The notes: generated from the sequence alone by a model not told the origin. Shown: positions 44,200 to 55,388, counted from the first letter of the stretch. The stretch: 64,000 nucleotides of DNA from Azolla caroliniana (GCA_043228905.1 JBHGNT010000010.1:6324001-6388000), one strand, 5' to 3'. Numbers and translations are program-made.

Positions 44200-44830
44200 G
44201 TTGATATGGCAAAAGTGCTTAACAAATTTAATATGGCAAAAGCAAAAGTCCCTTAGAGTTCCTTTGCCTTCATATCTTAAACCTTGCAAGGTTGATTGTC
44301 CAAAGGATGAGATGGAAGTCAATGCTATGAAGGGAATTCCTTATGCATCAACATGTGGTTCTCTAATGTATGTTATGGTAGCTACTCATCCAAATATTGT
44401 TTATGCAGTGGGAGTTCTCAATCACTATATGTCTAATCCCAGCAAAGCACATTAGGAGGTTGTCAAGTGTGTTTTTAGGTATCTTAAAGGTACATAGAGA
44501 GAATGTTTATGCTATGGGAAGGGTGCATTAGGTTTGTAGGGATATTGTGATGCAGACTTGGAAGGTGACTTGGATACACACAAGTCTACTAGCGAGTACA
44601 TATTACAATTGCTAGTGGAGCAGTGTCTTGGAGCTCCAAATTGCAAAAGATTGTAGCATTGAGTACTTACTAAAGTTGAACATATTTCAGCTACAGAAGC
44701 TTCAAAGGAAGCTATATGGCTCAACAGACTTGTTGAAGATATTGGCATTCCTGTTAGTACTCCTGTGTTAGGATGTGATAGCCAGAGTGTTGTGTATCTG
44801 GCTAAGAGTGTAGTGTTCCCGTGCAACTTT
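44200..44830 (+). pseudogene. Copia RT/RNase H fragment, opposite orientation
   Basis: Reads GIPYASTCGSLMYVMVATHP, SNPSKAH*EVVKCVFRYLKG, CLCYGKGALGL*GYCDADLE, GDLDTHKST and SATEASKEAIWLNRLVEDIG. These are the C-terminal RT and RNase H motifs also present in the minus-strand fragment at 43257-44190. Several stops. Confidence 0.85.
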
Positions 44831-44834
44831 GGCC

Positions 44835-45230
44835 TACAACAACCGGGGTGCGAGGTAGCCAATCCCTTTCTTCAAATCTTCGACGTGTAACTCTCTCCCC
44901 CGTGGGGAAGATGATCAGACCTCCAAAACATTCATAAGTAGATCAACCCTAAGATGAACAAGAAGCCCAAGAAGAAACCCAAACCCAAAACAAGAAAACT
45001 AAGAGACTATACACCAAAGAAACCCCAAGTCCTCGAAGCATTAAGGAGTGCAAGTAGAAGAAAGTAAGCAAATGAGATGCTCCCAAACCCTAACCCAAGA
45101 AGAAGAGGTAACAAGAAAAAGAAGAAAAAGAAGAAAAAGAAAGAAAGAGATGAAACCCTAAATGGTACACCCCCTAAGGCAAAATGGGCGACCCTAACTA
45201 AGCTCTCCCCCTACTTTTTATAGAGAAAGG
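44835..45230 (-). repeat. LTR-like promoter/leader sequence
   Basis: On the minus strand a TATA box CTATAAAAAGTAGG (about 45225-45210) is followed by a long pyrimidine-rich leader with repeated TTTCTTTTTCTTC and GGGTTAGGGTTTGGG. This resembles an LTR R-U5 region, but the ends are not defined. Confidence 0.45.
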
Positions 45231-45236
45231 AGGAGC

Positions 45237-45524
45237 CTATTTTTGGCATTTAATATAATTCCTTGTTAAGTCCTCATGAAAGTTTTCTCTAAAAGTGAGA
45301 ATATCCGCCAATTTCGCACGCATGATCAATTCAAGCTTAACTTGAAAATCATATTCAACTAATTGGAGAGCCCATTTCATAATCTTGGCTAACACACTAA
45401 CATAATGGAGAACATATGGTCGCAAGGGCATACTAATGATGATTACAAAGTGTTGGGCAATTAAAAAACTCTTAATTTTTTGGCATGGATAAATAAGAGT
45501 TAGCATCCACTTCTGTACATCCAA
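45237..45524 (-). pseudogene. Gypsy RNase H fragment
   Basis: Reads MPLRPYVLHYV, AKIMKWALQLVEYDFQVKLE and RAKLADILT, matching the KWALxLxEYDI...GQALADFLA end of RNase H in non-chromodomain plant gypsy elements. Only this part remains. Confidence 0.65.
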
Positions 45525-45729
45525 TCACTTATGGCTCTACTAATAAAGTAAATAGAATGCATAAGTTTATTATGAGAATCTCGTTGCATAAGAATAGCAT
45601 CAATAGCATGAGAATTAACACTAAGAGAAAGGAAGAAAGTGGAACTACTATTAGGAGAATTAGAATTTTTATCATCCATAAAGAGGCCAATTTTGACTTA
45701 TGGGAACATAGTATACATGTGTTCTTGAT

Positions 45730-46060
45730 ATGTGTCTATTTCCTAAGAAGGGGTATTCATACATTGAAGCACAAAGTCTCTATGTGTGAATAAAGCATGC
45801 ACATATGAGCTCAACCTTCTCGGTGATGTCGTAAGTATGGCACTTAAGTTATCACTCCCTTTTAGTATGGGAATAGAGTATAAATGTGTTCTTGATATGT
45901 GTCTCTTTCCTAAGAAGGAGTATTCATACATTGAAGCACAAAGTCTCTATGTGTGAATAAGGAATGCACATATGAGATCAACCTTCTCGTTCTCGATGAT
46001 GTCTTAAGTATGGCACTTAAGTTATCACTCCCTTTTACTATGTCAACATATCTTGAACGA
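45730..46060. repeat. 167-bp tandem duplication at the LINE 3' region
   Basis: TCCTAAGAAGG at 45741 recurs at 45908. The units share ATTCATACATTGAAGCACAA, AGTCTCTATGTGTGAATAA and AAGTTATCACTCCCTTTTA. The second unit has a 6-base insertion near 45985. It doubles the sequence encoding YVHSLFTHRDFVLQ. Confidence 0.88.
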
Positions 46061-46841
46061 ATTGCACTATATGTCGAGCATGTGAAGAGCAAGGGACATT
46101 CATCCTCTACCATGCCTTCATTGCATACTTTGGATGACTTCAAATTAGTTACATTTTGATACCATGATACAACTTCAATACCTAACTTGTGAGATCGAGT
46201 GCGAAGTAGTGTAAGGGCTCTACAACCATTACTACTCATATTGGTAATGAGATAAGGTTGGATACGATCAATAGGCATTCTTGCTTTATATCGAGACCAA
46301 CATTCAGGGTTAACATTTGCAATGTCCTCTTAGCATCTTCCCACTTCATCCTTAATGATTCCACCAACCTTTCCTCAATCATTACATATTGCATAGCATT
46401 GCCCAAAAGCTCTAAAAGATCATCCAAACCCCATCTTCTAAACCATTTCTTTATGTCAACAACCCAACCGGATGAGAGAATCTTACTTTTATTATTCTTT
46501 TATAATTTACATCCAACATTCCAAGCAAGATGTGGTAATTGATGATTTGGCATATTCTTGACTTTTGTAAAGTATTTATATACTCTTTGGAGTGCCAATA
46601 GTTCTATGGGTCGAACATCTATTTCCAAGAGCATAACCTAGTAAGAGATAGTGCATTTAACTCCTAATTGCCTCCCTAAAAACATCTTTTGAATTTTCTC
46701 AATCTCATTCTATGCATTAAGAGAGATGGTATCACCCCATACTTCTACTCCATAAAGCAATACTTGAGTTACCATTAGTTTTACTTCCCATCCACAAGTA
46801 TCAATTTGGTTGCATTGGTTCTCCAAAAGGTAATACGATTT

Positions 46842-47625
46842 TCAACTGGTTTGGAACCTAGAATCAAAGCATGCACTCCATTTATTTGTGACGAGTACAT
46901 CAATACCAAGATATTTAAAGCTTCGAACAAATTGTATATGTTCACCTCTATATGTGAGCATATGGTAATGATAAGGTTGGATGGTTTGCACTACCATAAT
47001 TTTTGTTTTCTCCGCATTCATTGCTAGTCCATTACTATTGCAAAATTCTTCTAATACCCCAAGTAAATTTTGCATACTATCAACATCATATGAGAAGAGT
47101 ACCACATCATCTGCATATAGAAGCAATAAGATAACATGTTGCATCAATTTGGGGGCATTCAATCCTTCTTCTCTTGCAACCTTATTCACCACTTCATCTA
47201 ATTTATCAATACATAGGCTAAAGAGTGTGGGTGATAGTGGACATCCTTGCTTGACCCCCATGTTACTTAAAAAGTGCTTTGAGAACCCACTATCCATTTT
47301 TAGTTGGCAACTTGTTCATATAGGCGTGCAATAGGAACTCGATACTCTAATGGCATGTCAATCTCTACCATTCTATTCCAAATCTCACCTCGTGGTACAA
47401 TATCAAAAGCTTTCTTCAATCAACAAAACAACAATAAAGTGTTTTCCCTTGTAGTCGACTCTCTTCCATGATTACTCTCAATGTGACAAAATGATCCACC
47501 GTGGAGTGTTTTGGTCTACATCTTGTTTGCCCAAGTGCTCTTTTGCTTGTATTTTCAGCCCATGTGCTTATCTTTTGCCCCATAATAGTGTTATATAATT
47601 TAGCAATAGTTGAGCTCACCATTAT
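46842..47625 (-). pseudogene. LINE reverse transcriptase core
   Basis: Frame 47297-46842 (151 codons) holds GVKQGCPLSPTLFSLCIDKL, the catalytic LLYADDVVLF and NGLAMNAEKTKIMVV; frame 47622-47416 holds the upstream AKLYNTIMGQKISTW and RPKHSTVDHFVTL. The polymerase primes on nicked target DNA in LINEs. The catalytic YADD is intact but the frames are not joined. The plus-strand 46981-47334 frame is its shadow. Confidence 0.9.
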
Positions 47626-48215
47626 TGTATGATCATTTGATACTTAATTCTTATCTCCGACTTTAATATTGGTTTAATCCAATTCATAAACCAATGATTT
47701 GGAAATCCTTGTTTTATAGCATGCTCTATAATTACCATTATCCAATGACGAGTATGTGGCATTGTCCATTTTTAAAGCTCACTTGAGACGTATGTTGCAT
47801 CTATTGCTTTCCCACTCGCCATCTTCTTTATTCCCTTATTGACATCATCAATGTCAATACATGTAGTGCATGGTGTTTCAATTTTCTCAACCATATGAGC
47901 CACACCTTCATGCATATATAGCCTTTGTACATAGTCTAACATCTCTTCATTTGTAAAGTGGCCTTTCACATCTTCTTCGTTACCCTTGAGTTGTCCCCAT
48001 GCTAATTTTGGTTTGAGCTTAAACAAGTTTTTATTTTTCATCTCTTGCATTTGAAAAAAAATTCTTTTCTTTCTCCTCACTACTTTCTTATATATATGCC
48101 ATGCAACAATCTTTTCATTTTCTCCCTCTATGGACTTAAACCATTTGAGATACATCTTACATTCATCGTCGAACCAAGAATTACATGGAAAACTACACAT
48201 CTTATGCCCACCCAC

Positions 48216-48854
48216 TGTTAGAAATATTGAGAATCGATTAGATAGGTATATAGAGTTACAACTACAGAGATGGGTTATATGAAAACAAAACTTCTATTAC
48301 ATATGAGAGTAGCTCACAATAGTAGTTTTCCCATCCACTCACACCTTAGAGCTTAGATAGGATATGAACCAGCTCACTACAAAATTAGTGGGGTCTGATA
48401 ATCAAGCCAACCACTGTGAAAAGAAAGTGGATTGTTTTCTATGTTTGGTCTAAGTATAACATTAAATGTGCAAGTCAGTTGATAGTAGTGGAGATATTCC
48501 TTTTCTGTCAACTGACTTGTCATTTAATATGACCAACTCCCTAGGTACAGGCTAGTGCTAGATAGTACTTATCTTGAAGTCAATGACGCATACTTCAAGA
48601 TTAAGTACATCGTAACTTGCCCACAAAATATTCTAGTTGACTTGATTAGCCAATCCTATTACCTATTTCTCTCTTTCCTAAATACATTGTGTCTTATGCA
48701 TCTACGGTTTCCTAGATTAACACCTTATCGACCCATATGGTCGAGTTGCACACTAGTCGCTCCTCATTTGGGGCGCTATCACAAAATGTGCACTCTAACA
48801 GCACATATGGGGATAGATTTACAACTTGGGGCTGATCATTGATTATAAATTACA
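48216..48854. mobile_element. Solo LTR inside the LINE
   Basis: TGTTAGAAAT...AAATTACA, 639 bp, flanked by the direct repeat CCCAC (48211-48215 and 48855-48859). LINE copy 1 at about 7630-7650 shows the uninterrupted sequence (CCACCCACACGTGCATTAAAAATATTG), proving the insertion. It has TG...CA ends and 5-bp duplication, as in LTR elements, but no internal region, so it is probably a product of LTR-LTR recombination. It includes a hairpin with 24-base arms at 48461-48484 and 48505-48528. Confidence 0.88.
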
Positions 48855-48989
48855 CCCACATGCCTCTTAAAGTATTGATACCCAACCTTAAAGATGATAT
48901 CCTTCAAATGTTGCCAATTTTCTTTAACATCGTTGCTTAGAGAAAAATTTAACAAATGATTCTCCACTTCATTTGCATACATCTTAGCT

Positions 48990-50000
48990 TTTTCGTAGCA
49001 AGGTTAGATTATACATCTCTCTTCATCTTTCACTCCATGGCATCTACTGGTGAAATGTGGAATTGCAAGCTCTAAGTACAATGGCTTGTGGTCTGAGTTT
49101 GGAGATAGGGAACCAACTTTAAACACATTCACCAATGATAGATGACATGCCAACATTAATACGTAATCAACCACACTTCCTCCACTCAAGGATAGTAAAC
49201 ATGTGAGCACATTTGTCAATGGGAATGCCTTTATACCATTTATCATCTTTCACTCCATGGCATCTACTGGTGAAATGTGGAATTGCAAGCTCTAAGTACA
49301 ATGGCTTGTGGTCTGAGTTTGGAGATAGGGAACCAACTTTAAACACATTCACCAATGATAGATGACATGCCAACATTAATACGTAATCAACCACACTTCC
49401 TCCACTCAAGGATAGTAAACATGTGAGCACATTTGTCAATGGGAATGCCTTTATACCATTTAGGATGATCAAGTGTGCAATTTAACATATATATCAAAAG
49501 TTTTCCATAATCCGACTTGACACAATCCTCTGAGTCACGCAATAAACAATGTTCTACAACATTTTCTTCAAATGTTTCCACATTTTGGAAATTTCTAACT
49601 CTTGCATTGAAGTCTCCCATAATTAAAACTTTACCAAGCTTCTCAAATGAAAATATATCATGGCACAATTTTGTAAAAGGATCGCCACGATCTAACCCAA
49701 ACCTACTATAGTAGTTTGAGTCTTTGTGATAAATGTAACATGCAACTATATATAACTTCTCTTTCCCCAACTTAACCTCTATCCATATGTATCTCTTATA
49801 GTCATCATATTTGCATACTTTGATAGAATTATCTAAGCTCTCATGGTAAATACATGTTATCTCGACATGCCCAATATTCCCTCTAGAGTGAGGCCATATC
49901 GATTTTATGAGGTAATCGTCTATCTTAGGTATACGTTTTGCCTCATGCTCCCATGTTTCTACCAAAAATATAATATCAATACCTTGACCTACATCATTGA
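48990..50000 (-). pseudogene. LINE endonuclease domain
   Basis: Frame 49965-49387 (192 codons) reads VETWEHEAKRI, YKRYIWIEVKLGKEKLYIV, RFGLDRGDPFTKLC and VLIMGDFNARV (catalytic D-N), then enters the duplicated block with SDHKPLYLEL (catalytic S-D-H). This exonuclease/endonuclease/phosphatase fold nicks target DNA. Duplication of the last part makes it non-functional. Confidence 0.85.
49024..49463. repeat. 220-bp tandem duplication inside LINE endonuclease
   Basis: CATCTTTCACTCCATGGCAT at 49024 recurs at 49244; the units appear identical over about 217 bases. Both carry the same endonuclease segment ending SDHKPLYLELAIPH, so the domain is broken by the repeat. Confidence 0.93.
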
Positions 50001-50139
50001 GTCCTAAACCCTTATTCTATGGATATCCTCTACAAATCAAAACATTACTTTCAACCATGAAGCATTTATAGTCCCATAGGTCGTTGCTTGCTATACCTTT
50101 TGATTTGCTTTCCTTGATGCATATGCTTGCCTTCTACAT

Positions 50140-51770
50140 TCTTGCTCTTGTGGAGTTCTATCCTCCATTACAAAAAAGGAGGCTTGAGGATAGGAGTTTT
50201 TGATAATACATCACTTATTGTATTAAATTGTTCTTCTAGAAAGGATTCCATACAACAACATCCGTGCGTAGGAGGACTTTAAATGGATAAATTACTTGGG
50301 CTAGCATATGGATAGACCTTTTAACATAATGTACCTTCTCTACAAATGTTTCCTATTATTTAATATCATTTGAGTAAGGTAGTAGCGCTTCAAGTGCCTT
50401 TATTTTTTATGGATCCACCTTGATTCCTTGAAGAGATACATGTCCAAGCATCACCACCTCCTTTTCACCAATGCCTTACTTGTTAGGGTTGAGTTGTCCT
50501 CTACACTAGTCGAGTTGTTTAAAAGCCGCTTCCACCTTCTCAAGATCAATATTTTTGCTATATATAGCAAAATCATCTATAGACACCCTTTACAAACTTA
50601 TCAAAAACTGGTTGAAATCCATGAATAGCCAAATGATTGAAGGTAAAAACTACATTAGTTAATCATTTAGTCTTTCTTGGCTATCCTTATTTAAAAATAA
50701 CCAAAGTAACCATCCCAAATGGTGTATAGCTCATTGTCGGCAATCACATCCAAAATCTCATCTTAGAAAGGTGGAAAGTGATCTCGTTTGGTTGAAGCAA
50801 TCAAGGGTTTGAAGTCGACATATACACACCACTTGCCATTGTTTTTTGGAACTACAACAATTGGTGACACCCACTTTGAAACTTCCACGGGGCAAATGAA
50901 GCACGCCCGCAATAACACTTTGACCTCCTTTAAAAGAACTTTTTGTAACATCCCTAATTGACAAAGCTTTTGGGAAAGGAGTACACTTCCCTCCTTCAAA
51001 TTGATGTGATGGTTGATGACATTTATGCCTCTTATTTGCGAATAGTCATTTATCAATAACTTTGAAAACTCAAAAAGAAGAGAAATAAACCTAACGCTCT
51101 TCTCCTTGAATATCTTCGGGATCATCTTCTCTTTTTCCTCTAAGGTTCAGATAATGTTTTCATCTTCAATGACATCTTCCTCATCTTTAGACACCACATA
51201 AGATGTATTTTCCTCCCAATCCAATGAAGATTCATCACTTGATAAGCATTCCCTTTCTTGCTCTCCATTGTAGGAAGTTAAGTCTTTCTCCTTTGCATCT
51301 TTAATTACCCGTTGTAGATGCATGTCGTAGAAGATGTTGAACCCCTCTAATGGTGATAAGGTCATGATACCATTACTCCAATCATGAACTATATTTAACT
51401 CTTGCATCCAAGTTCTTCCATAAAAATCCATGGAAAGAGAATACCAAAACATTCAATAACCACATCTTCTACAATTCCCAAACAAGGCACCAAAACCCCA
51501 TTAGGTACAACTACTTCAGCCGAGGACTTTTTACGAATGGGAATTCCAATCTTAGTTACTACAACCTTCGATATAATGCTTATTCTAGCACCACTATCTA
51601 CTAAGACATCCTTAATTAAAAGACCTTCGATGGTTACTTGGATAGTTGGTCGGAATATCCTTTCGATCTTTCAAAATTCTTGCATAAATCATATTCGACT
51701 ATACTTTCGACACATCTTTGACCAAACCCAATCCTTGCATAAATTCCTCTCATAATCACAGTGTGCACTC
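50140..51770 (-). pseudogene. Gypsy protease-RT fragment, another family
   Basis: From 51770 down: a protease remnant (ILVDSGARISIISKV-type text near 51590), WMQELNIVHDWSNGIMTL, an acidic linker, then RT: VEVSKWVSPIVVVPKNNGKW, VYVDFKPLIASTKRDHFPPF, FLDEILDVIADNELYTIWDG and YFGYF. The WVSPxVxVPKK and ATKKDHFPLPF pattern belongs to non-chromodomain plant gypsy elements. Later RT is frame-broken to about 50400. No LTR is assigned. Confidence 0.8.
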
Positions 51771-51814
51771 TCAATTGCAACATTCATTGGTAAAGTCTTG
51801 AACATCAAAAGTCA

Positions 51815-52240
51815 ATGTTGGTGGGCTAGTTATTGTAGATGACAAAGGTTCATGCTACTCATTATGTTATTATACCACAAACAAACATCCTTATAAGAGG
51901 CTACAATAGTAGAGTCTATAGCTCTTCTTGAGCGTGTTGATTGATTTTCCTTTCTTGACCTACAGTAGTGGTTTGAGAGTCTATAAATACCTCTCAATCC
52001 CTACAAACAACGCTCATACACATAAATATGATTCTCAACAAGAGGAAGAACATGAGCATGTTGGTGGGCTAGTTATTGTCGATGACAAAGGTTCATGCTA
52101 CTCATTATGTTATTATACCACAAACAACCATCCTTATAAGAGGCTACAATAGTAGAGTCTATAGCTCTTCTTGAGCGTGTTGATTGATTTTCCTTTCTTG
52201 ACCTACAGTAGTGGTTTGAGAGTCTATAAATACCTCTCAA
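51815..52240. repeat. 243-bp tandem duplication
   Basis: ATGTTGGTGGGCTAGTTATT at 51815 recurs at 52058. About 180 bases match with two differences, including AGTCTATAAATACCTCTCAA (TATA-like). The sequence could be a fragment of an LTR, but no ends are defined. Confidence 0.9.
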
Positions 52241-52244
52241 AAAA

Positions 52245-53200
52245 CTCTTTGCATGAAATTCACATACTACCACATGTACTATCACATGGCGTGCATGCAA
52301 AGTGCCAACATTAAACCATCCAATTTTGTGTCGATTGATATTTCAATAAACTTGTATCACACATTGGATATTCAAACCTTTGCACCTATATAGCTAAACC
52401 ATCTTCAAGTCAAATATTTGTTCTTTTAATTAGAGTTTCTATTCATGAAGTAAATATTCACGACATTGTGTGGGGTGCAAGCATGGTTATGCATCTGTGA
52501 CAACATCATGACCACTGTATTTATGTGTCCATGTGTGGATGGAAAAGCTTAGGGCCCACATGGATGCACCAGACATGGGACTGAGGGTGATCATGGTATC
52601 AAATATCCATATTTTGTTACTAGCATGGCCAAACTTGTGCATGGACACATGGCCAATGTTGCATAGCTTCAAGTGAATCGGTCTTTGGCAACTTGGGTCA
52701 TAGAGAAGCAAGCAATAGTGCATGTAAATGAGATAAAAGAAAATCATCATAATGAAAGCCAGACTATATAGCAGATTCCTGTGATATGGAAACATAATGT
52801 ACTTGATTTAATAACCATCTAAGGGTTCTATCCAGATACCCAACTAATTTTCATACCAAATTTGTCGTATGATGAAGAGCTAACTAGCCTCATAAAGTAA
52901 TGGCGAAAACCGAAACCCTCTTTTTTTATTGTAGTCAGCATTTAGATTATGAACCCCATATTAATCATCTAAGGCTTCTATGAATATGACAAGCTTCTAA
53001 CTAAGTTTGTGATACAGTAAATCATTAAACAATCTTCCAAGGTTAACATAAATACTGAAAAGATGGTTATTGTTTTGGCTCAATGCATTGACAATATGAA
53101 ACCATGTTGTAAATGATATATACAAGAAACATACATTACAGCAACTTTGTAAAAAAGGATTTAAGAAATTTATCATCAATAATAACATACCACTTTTTCA
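52245..53200. other. Unassigned region
   Basis: No recognisable coding motif on either strand. AT-rich spacer between the gypsy remnant and the exon-like segments at 53.2-54.1 kb. Confidence 0.4.
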
Positions 53201-53262
53201 GGTATTCCATGGAAGGCCAATTAGAATTTTGGTGTGCAACTGCATTTCCTCACATATTTTCT

Positions 53263-53454
53263 TCACGGACTTCCTGTGCTAATGATTCTGCATTTTCTCA
53301 CATTTTCTTCTAATGATGCTCCCACTTCATGTGTGGGCACTGTTATTCCAAAGACATTGTACCTGGACAAATCCAGAAATTTCTTATTATCAACCATAAA
53401 TGGATCACCTTCTCTCGCCCTCTTTTGTTCGGATAGTAGGGATGCCTGGCACAT
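53263..53454 (-). other. Exon-like segment, unrecognised
   Basis: A minus-strand frame reads KRAREGDPFMVDNKKFLDLS and VFGITVPTHEVGASLEENVR, charged and compositionally protein-like. It is preceded by AG and contains a possible donor (CAG/GTACAA near 53364). I do not recognise the family. It could be an exon of a gene with a first exon at 54058-54127, or chance. Confidence 0.25.
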
Positions 53455-53981
53455 TCTCTATCTTTATGCATTACACAGACAAAAAAACAGAGATCATATC
53501 TTTCTTAACACTTGATTCGGCATAAATTACAGCAGTATATTGCATCCATGATACATTTAAGTAAATCATTTAATGTGAGATGAGTTATACAATGCTACTA
53601 ACATTGATAACTCTGTAAAAGCAAGGGCTTAAACAAAATCTCTGTTCAATGAATGAAAATCAATGAATTTCATGTATCAACTGCTAATCAATGCATAACC
53701 CTGATGTCTTTTGTGCAAAGGTTGCATTCAAGAAATGAATGAAAATACCAAACAATCATATATAAATTAGTAACAGTGTTAAGGAATACAGAGTACTCAG
53801 AAGAGATTAATATTCAATTTTCAAATCTGAATTTTGTTTTCTCACAGGTTACTAAAAAAAGGAATGGAACTCAAATAAATGAGTAAGTGTGCATTAGACA
53901 TAAATGCCCAAAGGTTGGAGAGGAAAAACAAATCGTATGAAAAATACACAGCAAGTTCATATAGATATACGAAGAAAATAT

Positions 53982-53983
<2 letters not shown>

Positions 53984-54007
<24 letters not shown>
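53984..54007. repeat. GA microsatellite
   Basis: About 12 GA units. It lies in the putative intron between the two exon-like segments. Confidence 0.85.
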
Positions 54008-54012
<5 letters not shown>

Positions 54013-54057
54013 ACCAACCAACAAAATTGCATATATCTCAGAGAGCTGTATACACAC

Positions 54058-54127
54058 CTGAAACAGGCAGGGTCTTTCCATTTTTTTCTCCACCTTCATG
54101 TCTTGAGGATTTAGAGACGTTATTCAT
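54058..54127 (-). other. Possible first exon, unrecognised
   Basis: On the minus strand ATG at 54127 opens MNNVSKSSRHEGGEKNGKTL and ends at a good donor, TTTCAG/GTGTGT, at 54058. Upstream (54130-54240) is pyrimidine-rich like a plant leader. No protein family is recognised and no complete gene can be assembled. Confidence 0.25.
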
Positions 54128-54487
54128 TCCTCCATAGGTTTGAAGAAGAAGAAAGAAGAAATGTGCTAGCAATTAGCCAAAAAAGTGTAAGAAACAGGGG
54201 GAAAATGGCAGGAAACAGCTTCATAATGAAGAGAGCTTTGAAATCACCCATCAATGGTGGGAGTCTCCAACAAATGTCCAAGGAAATGTTTCAAAATGAA
54301 GGGAATAGATAGATACATAGATAGATAGCCCCCTTCACAGGACATAGACAATACCACCGTCCGTGTTCACACGTTGCAAATGTCCGTACGGCTTTGTCCC
54401 AAGCCCTATGGTGTCCTACCCTAAACACCGTTTAGAATTTGCCTTCCCAAAATCGGCCCCTTGGCTATGCGCACCTGACACTAAATG

Positions 54488-54710
54488 TTGGCTCTGTGAT
54501 CATCTCAATACTTATCGTACTACTTCGATAGATAACCAGTCTGTTGTTTATTAGCCTTGGCTTGATTGGCATCAATGATGCACAATACTAAATTTTGGCT
54601 CTGTGATCATCTTGATTCTTATCACACTACTTCAATGGATAACCAATCTGCTATTTATTAGCCTCAGCTTGATTGGCATCAATGATACACGCATCAACGT
54701 AAATGTTTGG
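54488..54710. repeat. 107-bp tandem duplication
   Basis: TTGGCTCTGTGATCATCT at 54488 recurs at 54595; both units contain ACTACTTC(G/A)AT(A/G)GATAACC, TTTATTAGCCT and CTTGATTGGCATCAATGAT. A third, partial unit (TGTTTATTGGCCTTGGCATG) lies at 55249-55315. About 12 differences between units 1 and 2. Confidence 0.85.
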
Positions 54711-54714
54711 CCAA

Positions 54715-55174
54715 GTATTAGAGACATGAACTAATGTAAGCATAAAATAAGGATAAAAGATAGATCTAGATAGAAAAAGGAGAGAGAGAAAGAAGGGTGC
54801 CGATCCACCCGACCACCCCCGAGCAAAGGGATCGAGACGGACTCGAGTCTCGATCGGCGTCGCATACCACCGTCGTGGCGTCGAGTCGTACCTAGTGCTG
54901 GCGCGCTCACTACAAGAGTTGACCCACCACAAGATAGAGTCTCGACGTAGTCAACAAGATGATGAAATGAGGGTAGCTAGGCCTCTTACTTATAGCGATA
55001 CCCAAGGCCCCCAGGCAAGTTCACACTTGGCCTAATGGGTTGTCTCAATCCCGAGGATTAAAAGTAATCCTCCCCTTCTTTACACTCTCGTTTAACCCTC
55101 ACACTTATTCACGTGTATAGAATACTACGGTAAATTCTCACCACGGGATATTATATGGTCATGCCCGTAACACC
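54715..55174 (-). repeat. LTR-like insertion with AAGTA duplication
   Basis: Flanked by GGCCAAGTA on the left and AAGTAAGCCC on the right; a nearby copy of the host repeat (GGCCAAGTAACAATCCCC, 55301-55320) shows the empty site. On the minus strand it starts TGTTACGGGCATGACC a few bases inside and contains GCTATAAGTAAGAGGCC (TATA) and a leader with CACCCTTC, like an LTR. The far end lacks a clear CA, so the type is not certain. Its first 120 bases recur at 31857-31984. Confidence 0.6.
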
Positions 55175-55183
55175 AAGTAAGCC

Positions 55184-55388
55184 CCCCCCCCCTAATGAAT
55201 ACGGCCTTTTGGTTTTATAAAGGCCCTTTCCTTTCATAACCATTATGTTGTTTATTGGCCTTGGCATGATTAGCACCAATGATGCACACATCGTCATAAA
55301 AGTTTGGCCAAGTAACAATCCCCCCCCCCCACCTCCACATGAATACGGTCTTCATGTTTTATAAAGGCCCTTTTATAAAGTTTGGCCA
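55184..55388. repeat. C-run modules (C9-13 then ATACGG(C/T)CTT...TTTTATAA)
   Basis: Two units: CCCCC...TAATGAATACGGCC at 55184-55232 and CCCC...ACATGAATACGGTC at 55319-55380, both followed by TTTTATAAAGGCCC. A third unit follows the gypsy element at 61333-61380. The gypsy left LTR starts right after the second. Confidence 0.75.

Larger units (their letters stand above)
45700..50040 (-). mobile_element. LINE (non-LTR retrotransposon), copy 2
   Basis: From 50040 down on the minus strand: AP-type endonuclease (ICRGYP, DIIFLVETWEHEAKRI, LIMGDFNARVRNF, LSPNSDHKPLYLEL), linker (48215-47772), RT (GQTRCRPKHSTVDHFVTL, GVKQGCPLSPTLFSLCIDKL, LLLLYADDVVLFS, NGLAMNAEKTKIMVV), then C-terminal KWEDAKR and zinc-binding CPLLFTCSTYSAIRSRY. 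It is interrupted by a solo LTR (48216-48854) and contains two tandem duplications. RT motifs are not of the usual plant L1 type (which has RQGDPLSPxLF and FADD). Many stops. Confidence 0.88.
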
